In this document: positions 1-11,089 of the stretch, one piece after another
How positions within the stretch are numbered: the first letter of the stretch is position 1
Layout of the letters: each line of letters opens with the position of its first letter
Origin: Calamus simplicifolius
Taxonomy: Eukaryota; Streptophyta; Magnoliopsida; Arecales; Arecaceae
DNA: 64,000 bases
Assembly: GCA_900491605.1 (NCBI GenBank)
Contig: UESW01003835.1
Span: 596,516 to 660,515 of the forward strand
Direction of reading: 5' to 3'
The notes under the pieces: model-generated
Databases searched by the model: none
What the model saw: only the letters and a program-made list of their open reading frames with translations
Told to the model about the DNA's origin: nothing
Program-made: the position numbers and the translations under genes

Positions 1-815
1 GAAAAAACATATCAGTTCCAAAAGTGCTCCTCAAATCAAGCTATATTGCAGATTTCTTATATTGTATAATGGTTCTTTCTTATTTTGCTAGACTTTTTGC
101 ACATGTTATGCATGTGATTGTGAAGACCTTATTTGATATGGTACATGAGAAGCAGCCCAGGAGTGTGGTAAAGAGAAAGCTCGAGGGTTGTATCAGATAA
201 ATTAATGAGTTGTTCCTTTTCGGAGAGAGACAACATGTGGAGTTAAGGCTTTTTTTTTTTTTTTTTGAGAGAGAGAGAGATATATAGTCACTTGGGAAAG
301 TAAAACCATATTGAAATAATATATTGGAGTAAAGCACTGGATGGAGTCTAAAATACTCAAGAGAAAAGAGAGTGCGTGTAGAGAACGATATTGGAAAAGC
401 TATTAAAATAAGTGGATATGAGTGGAGACCAAACCCAGAGTTTACTTTGTTGTGGTAGAGATTTGTATATGCAGAAAGTGAGGGAAGATCCGCCAGTGGA
501 ATTGCCCAAGTCCAAACATTCAGGAAACGTAACTTGAACCATGAAGCTCCTCATTTGGAGGAGGGATGTGTTAATTGGGCTACTGCCCTTTCAGTATACA
601 GTAAAATATCATCATGTTGAAAGATACTTCTTGAACTGGTTTACTTCAAAATATGCTTCCACCTGCTCAAGTTTCTGCTGCCTAAACCATGACAACAACT
701 TATCTGGATCTTCTCAAAAAACAATAGCTAAGCTGCATATGATAATGAATTTCTAGGTTTTTAAATGAACTCTGTAATCATAATTTTCTATAAATATTCT
801 TGGTTGTTTGTGCAG
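1..815. other. Non-coding stretch upstream of the first recognised exon
   Basis: I see no convincing exon here. A T-run followed by a short GA run lies at 251-280. Short open frames exist on both strands but show no domain, no repeated family and no splice context. The stretch is most simply intron or upstream sequence of the RING/PHD gene that follows, whose N-terminal part is not recognisable in this window. Confidence 0.4.
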
Positions 816-3800
816 AATTTCTTTCCATGTCAGGACCCTGAGATGATGGGTTTCAAGAATGTTAAAAGAATCAGAAAAGCTTCAAAGCTGGGCTGCAAAT
901 CAGGCAACAAAAACCATCTTGGTCCACCTAATACTGCTTTGTGTGCTCAGGTGATACGCTGATTTGTATTTCACATCACATCCCTCTGCATTGTTTCGTG
1001 TTAATGGTTATGTATATATATGCTATAAATTGACTCTGGATGTTGTCAAATACCTGAAAAACATACAATGACAAGGATGCTTTATGAATTGGGATATGCA
1101 CACACTTCCATATTGTTAGGTTTGGGCTTAAATTATCCTTTCTACACTTTGCTTGTGAGGTTGAGCATCAGGTTTAACCAAGTCTAGTTCACAGAGCACA
1201 AATAGAAAAATTGATGGTTCAGTTAATTCCTAGTCTCAGAAAGTTAGGAGCAAAGACTAAGTTGCATACATCTTTTAAGTTTCTGTATGGAATTTCCACA
1301 GCAGACAAGATTAATTTGAAAAATTCAGCACCATGCTTTAACTTTTATAGAGGCACGGTCAACCCAGATATAATCACTTGTTTTTAATCTGAAAAGGTCA
1401 TCTTCTAGGAATCAATTGGACCCTAAAGTAACATACAATCAAGTTCCTAAAACAACTCAAAGTAAAGTAGTGTGAATCTGAAATCAGTCAAAATATTTTT
1501 CCAGCATCAACAAATTTAGCAGGGGGGAATGCTGGCTTTTTACCTTCTAGAACTGTATCTTGAAAATTGCCATCAAATCTAAAAAGAATCTACTTTGTAG
1601 GTTTTCTTCAAGATTTGGCAGTTATGGTAATGATTTATAGTTTCTTGGCTGCTTACTTAACCCACAAAAAGAAGCCAGGTGACAGTGCCTGTTTTGTTTG
1701 ATAGGTAAAAGGAGTAAAAACATTCATTAGTGGCAATCTCTATTTGCTAGGTAAAAGGAGTAAACATTCATTAGTAGTGACCTCTAATAAGCCTTTCCAA
1801 AGAGCAAAGGCAAATTATATTTTATATAACAGATATAATCTTCTTTCTTTTTTTAAATGCTTCTGTTGGTAAACATTAGTTTGATCCCATCCTAGGGATT
1901 GCTGGCCACGCTTAAAACGTATCCTTGCTGACCAGGCATCTAATAAATTCCTATATCCAGTTGATCCAACTGCCTCACCAAACATTTAATACATTCTGAT
2001 AAAACATGTCATTTTTTGGTCATTTTTAGGCTACTAGTTTCCTTTTGACTTTGATGATTTTGATGCCAAGGCCTCTTGGCAGTGAGGTGAAAGGCCTAGC
2101 TAGTCTACTTAAATTTAGTGGAGGAGAACTGGTTGACCAGGTGTGGAAATGTGCAGCAAAGCCTTTGGATGCCTTATGCAGAAAGTGATAAAATGGGTTC
2201 CAAGATAGAGGAGGGAAAGATCGGAGCTAAAATGGATGGAAGTTGAAATAGAGGATTTGGAAGAGCTTAAAATAACACCATAGATTTGCCCTTAACTGGC
2301 ATGAATAGCGAATATGAATTAACAAATTGAATTTTGAACAGGTGGGACATAGATTTACAATTAGATTCATGAAAATTAAGTTTCCTGATAACAGTACTAT
2401 GCCATCAGCTGCGGTTCTTCAATAGTCATGGATCAACTTAATACAAGAGCAGTTTGAAAATATGGTTATACAGAAACTTAAGGCAGTTATTTTCTTTTAT
2501 TTATGAAGTCCCCTCAAATAAACGGATTGACCATTATGAGCTACGGATCACTTTGAGATAACAGCTGTTTGTAACTTTTGATGGTAATTGATAGCCCTGA
2601 ATATCTTAGGCCACTGTCCTTGGTCTCCGTTCTTTTGAATGCTACTGATTGCTGTTACTTAATGATACAAAATGTTATCATTAGCATATATTATTTTGCA
2701 GTTATATGGTTATGAATAGGCTATATCATCAAATAAGGAGATACCTGTGTTAAATTGCCTTAGACCTTTGACAAAACTCCATGGTTTCTTTAGCATAATA
2801 ATATTGAATGACCCTAATTGCTTTTTGGATGGTCATTTTTGGGATAAGAGATCCATATGGTACGTTTGCTTATGGGTCAAAGATTTGTTACTTTATGAGT
2901 TCGCTTCCTCATAGATTTCTATCATTGATAAAATTTTGTCGAATTGTGCTTCATTTCTTCCATGGAAATTCTTTCTCTTTGATTTAAAAACTTGTTGAGT
3001 ATGATAGTAGATATTTGTGGAAACAGCTTGAAGAGTCTAGTTCCTTCTCCTCTTTGTGCTCATTAAGGAATAAGAGGAGCCTGTTTGATGCTACCCAAAA
3101 TGATGTTACCGGAGAACCAGCTTTCAGAGGTCGTCGTCTTGTGAAGAAAAATGCATCCTTTAATCATTTGAATGATGTCATATCAGACTCCAGCAAGAAA
3201 TTGCCTTGACAGCCTTGGAAAGAGGAGATTGTCATCTGAAGAAATAACCTCAGGAAATATGTTTCCTGCTTATGAGGGAAGTAGGACACGAGGGCTTCAA
3301 CAGGTTGAGGACATGGAAGGGCCAAGAAACCATCCTCTTTCAAATGACCCACAGAGTTCAAGGAGCTGCCATGCATTGTCTGACCATGAAATAACTTCAA
3401 TGGATGGGCATTGTCAAAACACAAGGGAGAGGGTTGATTCTTCTGATTTTGGAGTGAATCATGATCAACAAAGAAATATGATGATCAATCTGAATCAGTT
3501 AGTGTACAAAAACAAGCAGAATTGTCGTGTGTAATATGTTGGACAGACTTTTCTTCAATGAGAGGTGTTCTACCTTGTGGGCATCGATTCTGTTATTTGT
3601 GCATTCAAGGATGGTCTGATTGTATGGTATGTAATCTTTATCTCTACTTCACGCTATCTGCATCTACAAAGCTTTTGTTGTATCTTCCAAAAAAAAAAAC
3701 TTTATGCTGCAGTTGTATCCTTCATTTTTTATATGTTCAATGCAGGTCTTAAACATGACCTTAATATGGACTTTTAACATTAGCAGGACTTAACTATATC

Positions 3801-5631
3801 AGGCATTCTGGAGTTATGCACATGACCAATATTTTGACTACAGTAATTGATTAAGATGTCCTTATTTTCACATTGTTATTCTAGAGAGATGACAATACTT
3901 TTTAGCACTCTTAGGTTCTTTTGTAGCTATACTTAATCCTATGATGATATGTGTCTATTGTTTACACCTAGAAATGCATAATGTGTAATGCATGCATATC
4001 TACAGTTTGTACGTTGACATTTTGTACTATAATCATAGAGAACAAGCCTACACTTCTGGTATATGCTTTGTGGATGTGAATGCTGTCTGTGGTTAAAAAT
4101 TTATGGTTTACAGTCCAGGGAGTTGCAGGATGTTTTCATGCATTTCCCCTTGCATCTAGAAGACATGCATCTACCTTCATTTGTTGGAAGTGTGAAGATA
4201 ATTTGATAATACGAGATGATTCAAATTTTGATATGATTTTATCTTTTTCCTTTTCCCCCTATCCTAAGCTCTTCAAATGGGATACAGATTTGTGCAGTTG
4301 GAGCTGCTGCTTGGGAAAAATGTATAATATGACAATTCTTATGCCTTTTTTCTTTTTGAAATTTCTGTGTTGGAATTCAAGGTCTTGAAGTCTGAACAGA
4401 ATTTCTTTTCTTGTAGAATTATATCTGCTTATGACTTTCTCTAGGCAAGCGATTGGTCCTTTTTACCATAAATTTGTAACAAAGAGGTAATGCTGTTCTA
4501 AGTTTTACCAACCACCAGTACTCATGCAAGTGGACTGGGGCAGGTTTTTTATGTTTCTAACATAAACAATTGCACTTCATCATTTTTTAATTTTCATAGG
4601 CAAATGATGGAGGCAATGAGCTTGACAAATTTCATTGTTTTAACCTTCATCATTAATATTGTAGACTATATATAGCTGGGGCTTTTCTGCAAGCAACTTT
4701 CAAAGTAGATTTCTTCTTTTTCTTTTTTAAATCAGTTTTGTCCACTCAGCTTTATTAATGCTCATCTGTTAATGTAACGTAATGCAATTTTCCCAGTGCA
4801 TGACATCCTGGTTTCAAAAATTGATGCAATAAGTGTTGGTTGTGTACTTATTCTGGACAAAAGGACGTGAAGTGTGGCTGGTGGCATCTGACATGCTGAC
4901 ATGGATTTTGGTTGATATGTCTATTTGTGCTAATCTTTTGTTGAATATGTGATGTTTTTCCAGACATCAAAAGGAAAAGTTTCGACATGCCCTCTTTGCA
5001 AAGCCAGTTTCACAAGCATTAGAAAGATGGAGGGGGTGGGTTCCCTTGATCAGAAGATACTCGCAAACAATCCCTTGTGGATCTTCAAATGCTGATATCT
5101 GCTTGGTCTCTGATAGGGGAACTTTCAACCTGGAAACATGGGTAAGCTTCAGTTTCTACATCTTCTATGTCATGCAATTTAGTCCTGCAGAAACTAACAT
5201 TTATGGGTATGACTGTTGCAACATAGAACTTTAGATCTTCATCTCCAGTAGGGTACCGATATATTTTGTTCAAGTAACACTGGGTTTCTAGTGTTAATAT
5301 AAGAGAACTGATACACTGAAATGCCTCTTTATAACCCAATGCATGCAAGACATTGCTTTGTTAAAATAAGAAATTTCTGTTCATCTGTTTAGTTTTAGTG
5401 CATGGTAATCTCTTCTTATGACTAATCTATCTTTTGTCTTCTGTGTAAATCCTAAAGGCCTCAGAAATTGTTTGTTATGAATGCCATAATCATGAACCTG
5501 AGGATCTTCTCGTAAGCTGCCATATCTGCCAGAGTCACTGGGTACACTCTTGCTGTTTGGACCCTCCACTGGTTCCCTGGACCTGCATTCACTGCAGGGA
5601 TCTCCGAATGCTGTATCAGCGTTTTCGCTAA
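816..5631 (+). CDS. RING plus PHD-finger protein, C-terminal exons (frame-broken)
   Basis: I place exons at 816-950, 3027-3626, 4964-5141 and 5458-5631, each bounded by AG and GT, ending at TAA 5629-5631. The RING finger spans the second intron: CVIC, then CGHRFCYLC before the intron, and CPLC after it. A PHD-type finger closes the protein (CYEC, CHIC, HWVHSCC, CIHC). RING fingers usually mark ubiquitin E3 ligases and PHD fingers usually bind histone tails or other peptides. The arrangement recalls plant BRCT/RING proteins such as the Arabidopsis At1g67180 type, but no BRCT domain is visible here, so that is inference. The frame shifts near 3195-3210, returns near 3465-3480, and shifts again near 5046-5060. 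These may be sequencing indels or real decay. The gaps between exons are ordinary AT-rich intron sequence with nothing else seen. Confidence 0.6.
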
Positions 5632-5890
5632 TTTGTGGAATTTTTTTAAAAAATACAAATGCAATGATTCATCTGCAACTCAAATCAGATTCATCTACAA
5701 ATATTTACCTTGTTGATTCATCAACAAATATTAAGATTGCAGACATCTAAATGACTATGTCATGCTATTTTAATTATCATAAAATTTTGTTCAGTATTTG
5801 TTTTTGTAAACTGGCATCAACATCTATAATTTTCCAGGGTTGTTCCTCAGAGCGATACAACAGGCTGTTCAAAGCCATAATTTTCTTTAA

Positions 5891-5893
<3 letters not shown>

Positions 5894-5955
<62 letters not shown>
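5894..5955. repeat. (GA)n microsatellite
   Basis: An uninterrupted run of about 31 GA dinucleotides lies just after the RING/PHD gene. Open frames across it on both strands are artefacts of the repeat. Confidence 0.97.
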
Positions 5956-5957
<2 letters not shown>

Positions 5958-5969
5958 CATTTTTGATCT

Positions 5970-6320
5970 AGCGCGAACTTGGTCCTTGTAATATACGATC
6001 ATGGATGTAGCTTCTTCATGGTACATGAAATTGATTACTGTAGCCAATATCTCGAGGTAAAAACTATAATTATTGTGCCAGTGAAATTGGTCCTTGCCAT
6101 TTGTGATCATGGCTGTACCTTCTTCATGGTGGATGGAATTTGCCAATTTTCACACGTAAGCTAGAGTATTGTTGCGAGGCTGTGAGGCCCAGTTGCCAAC
6201 CGTAGTAGAAAATCCAGCCAAGCCACACCCCGTTATCCTATCTCATCACCCTTCCTAAAATCAGTAGAAAATCCAGCCAAGCCACACCCCGTTATCCTAT
6301 CTCATCACCCTTCCTAAAAT
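5970..6320. repeat. Dispersed repeat, copy 1 (interrupted by MITEs)
   Basis: The stretch with TATCTCGAGGTAAAAACTA and the following 'gtgaggccc agttgc' and 'ccagccaagcc' blocks recurs at 23750-24230 and 45465-45930 with about the same order of blocks. Here the copy continues after the MITE nest, at 7606-7640. Part of it (about 5985-6020 and 6095-6140) is itself an imperfect internal duplication. Family unknown; it looks like retroelement-derived DNA. Confidence 0.7.
6204..6320. repeat. 59-bp tandem duplication
   Basis: Two nearly identical 59-bp units begin at 6204 and 6263, both starting AGTAGAAAATCCAGCC. The homologous copies at 24106 and about 45810 have one unit, so this duplication is local. 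Confidence 0.9.
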
Positions 6321-6325
6321 CCTTA

Positions 6326-6669
6326 CGTAGTGTTTGATAGAAAAAATATTATCCATGAATAAGTATATGGGATAGAGTTTATCCCCTGGATATCCCTAGG
6401 GATATTCCTTGGCTATCCCATTGATCATATCAAATGTAAAAAGGTAAATCCACAGGATAATTTTTTTTTACTCTTATTTGAGGGATAACAAGCTATTCCT
6501 GCATTCTCTAGGAATAAGTTGAGGGGATATCCCATGGTTAACCATTGTTAATCATGAGATATCCCTTTGGTTAACTTTATTCCCAGTTATTCCTTATAGT
6601 TATGGTTTTTGGGAATAAGAAGGGATATTCCCTGGATATCCCCTCTTATCCCCTATTTCAAACACTACC
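6326..6669. mobile_element. Tourist-like MITE 1 (PIF/Harbinger type)
   Basis: A 344-bp non-coding element with inverted ends (GTAGTGTTTG at left, CAAACACTACC at right). It is flanked by the trinucleotide TTA on both sides (6323-6325 and 6670-6672). TTA/TAA target duplications and G-rich short TIRs are the hallmark of Tourist MITEs mobilised by PIF/Harbinger transposases. The interior is rich in GGGATATCCC-like inverted segments, so the whole element can fold back. Confidence 0.8.
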
Positions 6670-6672
6670 TTA

Positions 6673-7143
6673 ATGTAGTGTTTGAAATAGGGGATAAGAG
6701 GGGATATCCCCTGTATATTTCTTTTATTTCAAAAGCCATAACTATAAGGGAACTGGGAATAAAGTTAACCAAAGAATAATTCATGGTTAACCATGGGATA
6801 TCCCTTCAATTTATTTCCTAATAGTGTTTGAAATAGGGGATAAGAGGGGATATCCCCTCTTATCCCCAAAAGTCATAACTATAAGGGATAGTTAGGAATA
6901 AAGTTAACCAAAGGGATAATCCATGGTTAACCATTGGATATCCCCTCAATTTATTCCCTAGAAAATTCAGGAATAGCTGGTTATCCCTCCAAATAAGAGT
7001 AAAAAAAGTTATCCTATGGATTTACCTTTTTGCATTTGATATGATTAATAGGATAGCCAAGGGATATTCCTAGGAATAGCCAGAGGATAAACTCTATCCC
7101 GTACACTTATCCATGGATAATTTTGTTTCTATCAAACACTACC
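6673..7143. mobile_element. Tourist-like MITE 2, with a nested family fragment
   Basis: Begins with GTAGTGTTTGAAATAGGG directly after MITE 1 and ends with CAAACACTACC before TAA. A second internal start (TAGTGTTTGAAATAGGGG) lies near 6823, so this is a nested or recombined pair. The segment from 7144 to 7253 is another interior fragment of the same family. Confidence 0.7.
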
Positions 7144-7256
7144 TAAAAATGCAGGAATAGCTGGTTATCTCTCCAAATAAGAGTAAAAAAAGTTATCCTA
7201 TGGATTTACCTTTTTGCATTTGATATGATCAATGGGATGGCCAAGGGATATCCTTA

Positions 7257-7602
7257 GGTAGTGTTTGAAATAGGAAATAAAAGAGGATATCCCCTGAATA
7301 TCCCCTCTTATTTCCAAAAGCCATAACTATAAAGGGATAGCTGGGAATAAAGTTAACCAAAGGAATAATTTATGGTTAACCATAGTTAACCATGGGTTAT
7401 CCTCTCAATTTATTTTCTAGAAAATGTAGGAATAGCTGGTTATCCTTTTAAATAAGAGTAAAAAAGGTTATCATATGGATTTACCTTTTTGCATTTGATA
7501 TGATCAATGAGATAGCTAAGGGATATCCCTAGAGATAGCCAGGAGATAAACTTTATCCCGTACACTTATCGATGGATAATATTTTTTCTATTAAACACTA
7601 TC
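7257..7602. mobile_element. Tourist-like MITE 3
   Basis: A third copy of the same family. Its left end GGTAGTGTTTGAAATAGG follows TTA (7254-7256), and its right end TTAAACACTATC precedes TAA (7603-7605). It has the same interior with GGGATA and TATCCC motifs. Confidence 0.75.
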
Positions 7603-7985
7603 TAAGCCTCTCCTCTTTATCCGCCCAAGTTTTATGGGAACACCATCGGACGTCTGAATTGTTGGTGCTCCGACGACGCAGGAGGAAATCTAACTAGATT
7701 CCACGGAGGAAGAGTGATCTCAGGAGAAGAAAAACTCTAGCAAAACTGACTCCCTATGGCGCACGGTATGCCGGCCACCTCATCCCATTTTTACGCTGTC
7801 GCCTCGTTTCCTGTCCCTCACTCTAATATTGAGAGAGAGAGAGAGAATAGAAAGATTCAAAACCATCTTCTCCCTTGCCTTCTCCCTTCTGTGACTCAAA
7901 ACAATTCTTTGGATCATTGCTTTTGATAGCTAGCACAAGTGAGTCGAATTGCTCAAGGTTAGTAGCTAGCTATAGAGCTTCACGG
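7603..7985. promoter_or_regulatory. Upstream region of the tetraspanin gene
   Basis: The first ~40 bases continue the dispersed repeat. The rest is the likely promoter and 5' leader of the tetraspanin gene, with a short GA run at 7832-7847. No clear TATA box was identified. Confidence 0.35.
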
Positions 7986-9507
7986 ATGGTTAAATTCAGC
8001 AACAGCCTTCTATGCCTCCTGAACTTCGTAACCTTTCTGGTCTCCTTTCCGATCGTCTGCGCCGGGCTATGGTTTAAGCTGCTAGTCTCGTCCACCGATT
8101 GCGAAAAATTCCTTCAGCTGCCCGTACTCTTCTTCGGCGTATTCCTGGTGGTGGTGTCTCTATTCGGCATGGTCGGCTCGTGCTGCCGTGTCCTTCCTCC
8201 TGTGGATCTATCTGTTCGTGCTGTTCGTCTTGATCATTGGGATGCTTGGCTTCACGTTGTTTGCTTTCGTGGTCACGAACAAGAGCGTAGGGCGCGCAGT
8301 AGTTGCAGGGACGGGGCACAAGGAATACAGGCTTGAGGACTACTCGAATTGGCTCCAGAGAAAGGTTGCGGAATACGACACTTGGGAGGATATCCAGAGC
8401 TGCTTGAAGGATGCCAAAGTGTGCGGGGGTTTTCGATCCGAGATTGGATGGCGGCTGAGGATTTGTACAAGCAACACCTATCACCCTTGCAGGTATGTGA
8501 CATGGCATTTTCAGATTGATCAAACTTTTATTATTCAAAAAAAAAAAGGAGTAGAATATCTGTATACGTTTCCCTTTGGATCTATCTAAGAAAATAGCTA
8601 GGTTTATTTCGATTAGGTAAAGAGAGCAAGGAGAGAACAAATTGGCATCCAGCCCATTAGTTCCATCGATCAACCACATAACGTCCACTCCCCATGCAAA
8701 TTCTTTTTAATTTTTTGTTCTTCTTATGATACAATAATTATCTGCTCATCTATGTTACTATATACACAAAAAAGTCATTTGGAATGAACATTTTCATGTC
8801 AATATCTGAATAAATTAATCAGCACATAAAATTTCTATATTTAAAGTAAGATAAATTATTCTTAAAAATCTCATTTGCGCTAAATTTTAGGATTGCACTT
8901 AATTTTAGAAATAAAAGATTAACAGAAGAAGGGATGTTAATCTTTAATTTTTAAAAATCTTTCATTCTTAAGAATAAAAAAATTAGCATAGAATTTAATC
9001 TTTCTTATTTTAAATAGTGAAAAAAGATTACAAATTAAAAAGAATTAATGATAAATTAAATGCTATATGGTTGATTAATATGGATTGAATATTATAGTCC
9101 GGTAATACAACTATGCACGTATGTTTATTATTCACATTCACACGGTAAGGTTGGGTAGTGGTTGTCTCATCTTATTTACGAATTTTATGTTACAGTCTGG
9201 CTGCTGCAAACCACCAACATATTGTGGATACGTATACGAAAATGGTACATATTGGACGATCCCAAAATCCGGACTTAAATCAGCAGAGATTGATTGTAAG
9301 ATGTGGAGCAATGATCAACAACGCCTGTGCTATGAATGCAACTCATGCAAGGCAGGGGTGCTTGAAATTGTTAGGGGTAAATGGAAGCAGTTGGCTATCT
9401 TCAATACTGCTCTCGTTATATTCCTCAACATCGTCTACTGTGTTGGATGCTGTGCCTTGCGGAATAACAGGAGTCATAGGAGGTACCACAATATTTATTA
9501 TTATTAA
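7986..9507 (+). CDS. Plant tetraspanin, TET7/8-like, two exons
   Basis: Tetraspanins are four-pass membrane proteins that organise microdomains in plasma membrane and vesicles. Exon 1 (7986-8492) starts MVKFSNSLLCLLNFVTF, and exon 2 (9196-9507) ends in a tyrosine-rich tail. Transmembrane segments lie at about residues 8-31, 44-68 and 70-97, with TM4 in the last 50 residues. The large extracellular loop carries the plant GCCKPP signature plus further cysteines. The spliced length, about 272 residues, is normal for plant TETs, and the single phase-0 intron (8493-9195) is typical. The frame moves once near 8187, just after the GSCC motif, and returns near 8440, so one continuous frame is not present. 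The family assignment is secure; whether the allele works is not. Confidence 0.8.
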
Positions 9508-10049
9508 GAGGGCTGCATTGCTAAGCCTTTGTTTTTTAAAAAATGGGAGAATAGAGGAATCAGTTAGATTCTCCCAAATTTATTAATAGTAGATGGAGAA
9601 GGAAAAGGAGGAATGTGGAGAAGAGAATTTATTGGAAGATTGGAAGCAAAGAGACAAAGATTAGCTATATTTTCCTTGCCATTGAGCTTTCATCCGACCG
9701 TTTAACATTCCTGTCTTAAGATTGCATCAGTAGTCATGCAAAGCGTAGGAACTCACTCATGAACAAGGCTGTCCACCATTGTCAAGAAGATTGAAAACAA
9801 CTTTAATTGCTTTGTAGAGCAGATTTTGATTTACATATATTTGATCATGATTAGAAAGTGAAAATAGATTTGAGCAAAATAGAGTTTGATAAGCCAGCTT
9901 AGCTAAATGGCGTATTTGTTTTCGTTCACTAAATGAATTTATTGGTGCAATAGTTAATTATGGCTCATGATTGAGGATGATTCTATAATGATCATTTCCT
10001 AGCTGCTGAAGGAGAATTGCTTTCATTGGACATTTGGTTTATCCTATAG
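9508..10049. other. Tetraspanin 3' flank, no gene
   Basis: AT-rich sequence after the tetraspanin stop, presumably 3' UTR and intergenic DNA. I see no domain, repeat unit or RNA gene in it. Confidence 0.4.
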
Positions 10050-10245
10050 GAGGTTGATAGCTCCCAAATCCGTCATATATTGAGAAGTCAATTCGGCGGC
10101 GGATTGGGTGGCTGCTTTAGTGGTCCAGCATGTTGGTTATGGTTATGAAGGTCCTTTTTCTTTTGCAGCAAATTTTGTACTTGGATCTATCAGGGTTGAT
10201 TTGTATGAGACTTGTGATCGTCCGTTTGTACCAAAAAAAAAAAAA
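10050..10245 (+). mobile_element. LINE 3' end, RNase H tail plus poly(A), copy 1
   Basis: Translation across 10091-10230 reads EVNSAADWVAALVVQHVGYG and then a short tail ending in a poly(A) run (10233-10245). The 'N-A-A-D-W/A' block is the C-terminal end of the RNase H domain found in plant L1-type LINEs. Related tails lie at 41205-41427 and 59770-59828. Confidence 0.65.
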
Positions 10246-11089
10246 TACTAGCATTATGTATGAGACATCAAGCTCCCAATAGAAGTTGCCTATGAAACAT
10301 TATAATTATGAACTTTAAAAATATTATTTATAAATTTTATGTTTTCAATATATTTTTACTTATGTATAATTAGCTTATATGAGGAATTATTTTTTTATTT
10401 TTCCTTTTAAAATAAAAATTATGAGAACATTTTTATTTGAGTTAAACATGAAACCACTTGCCTAAAAAAAAAAAAAAATGAATGTGCCAGAAAGAGAGGC
10501 ACTTTCAGCAAGATTATAATTTGTTGGTGACATAATAGTTACTTGAGAATAGTTAGTTACCTCTCTCTTAAAATTTAGAAAAATTTATTGAAGCTTTAAA
10601 TTTTTTTTCAAAATTTTGAAGAATTATTAAGTAATTATCATGTTCAAATAAAAAAATTTAGGAATTGTTATAAAGATATGCAATTTTTTATAACTTTGCC
10701 GTGCTTAGACCTAATGGAGGATGCTTTTTTTTATAATTACTTGGAATAGATCCATCGTTTATGAATTTAAAGCTAAAATAATTTAATAACTGCTTTTTTT
10801 GTGTTATAATTCCGCAATCATGTAATTAATATTTAATTGAATATTCAAATCGATTAATATCTTGTAAGTCGCCCTTAAACACGCCTCAACGCTTCCCATC
10901 GGCTTCTAACGGCAACAACACCAGGTCCGCAGGGCTCTGCCCGCACGAACTGCGAGAGTTTGCTTTAGAGTGATCGTTTGGTGGGGCCAACCGTCCCATG
11001 TGGGGAGGATATCCAGCACGCTAAGTAATAATAATAATAAAAAAAAAAAAAAAAAAAAGCAGAAGTCGGGATCTAATTCGAGTTATGGA
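10246..11089. other. AT-rich intergenic DNA; start of duplicated-block homology
   Basis: No gene is seen. From about 10880 the sequence aligns with 41455 onward (shared GGCAACAACACC, AGGCTCTGCCCGC-like and GTGATCGTTTGGTGGGG blocks), which marks the left end of duplicated block 1. A TAA/A-run lies at 11026-11058. Confidence 0.5.

Noticed and set aside
541..756. 71-codon frame as an upstream exon of the RING/PHD gene
   Set aside because: No matching splice phase or domain and composition is intron-like.
5751..6146. Open frames on both strands over the GA tract
   Set aside because: Produced by the (GA)n microsatellite, which has no stops on either strand.
8074..8688. 204-codon minus-strand frame
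   Set aside because: Shadow of the tetraspanin exon on the opposite strand; no domain of its own.
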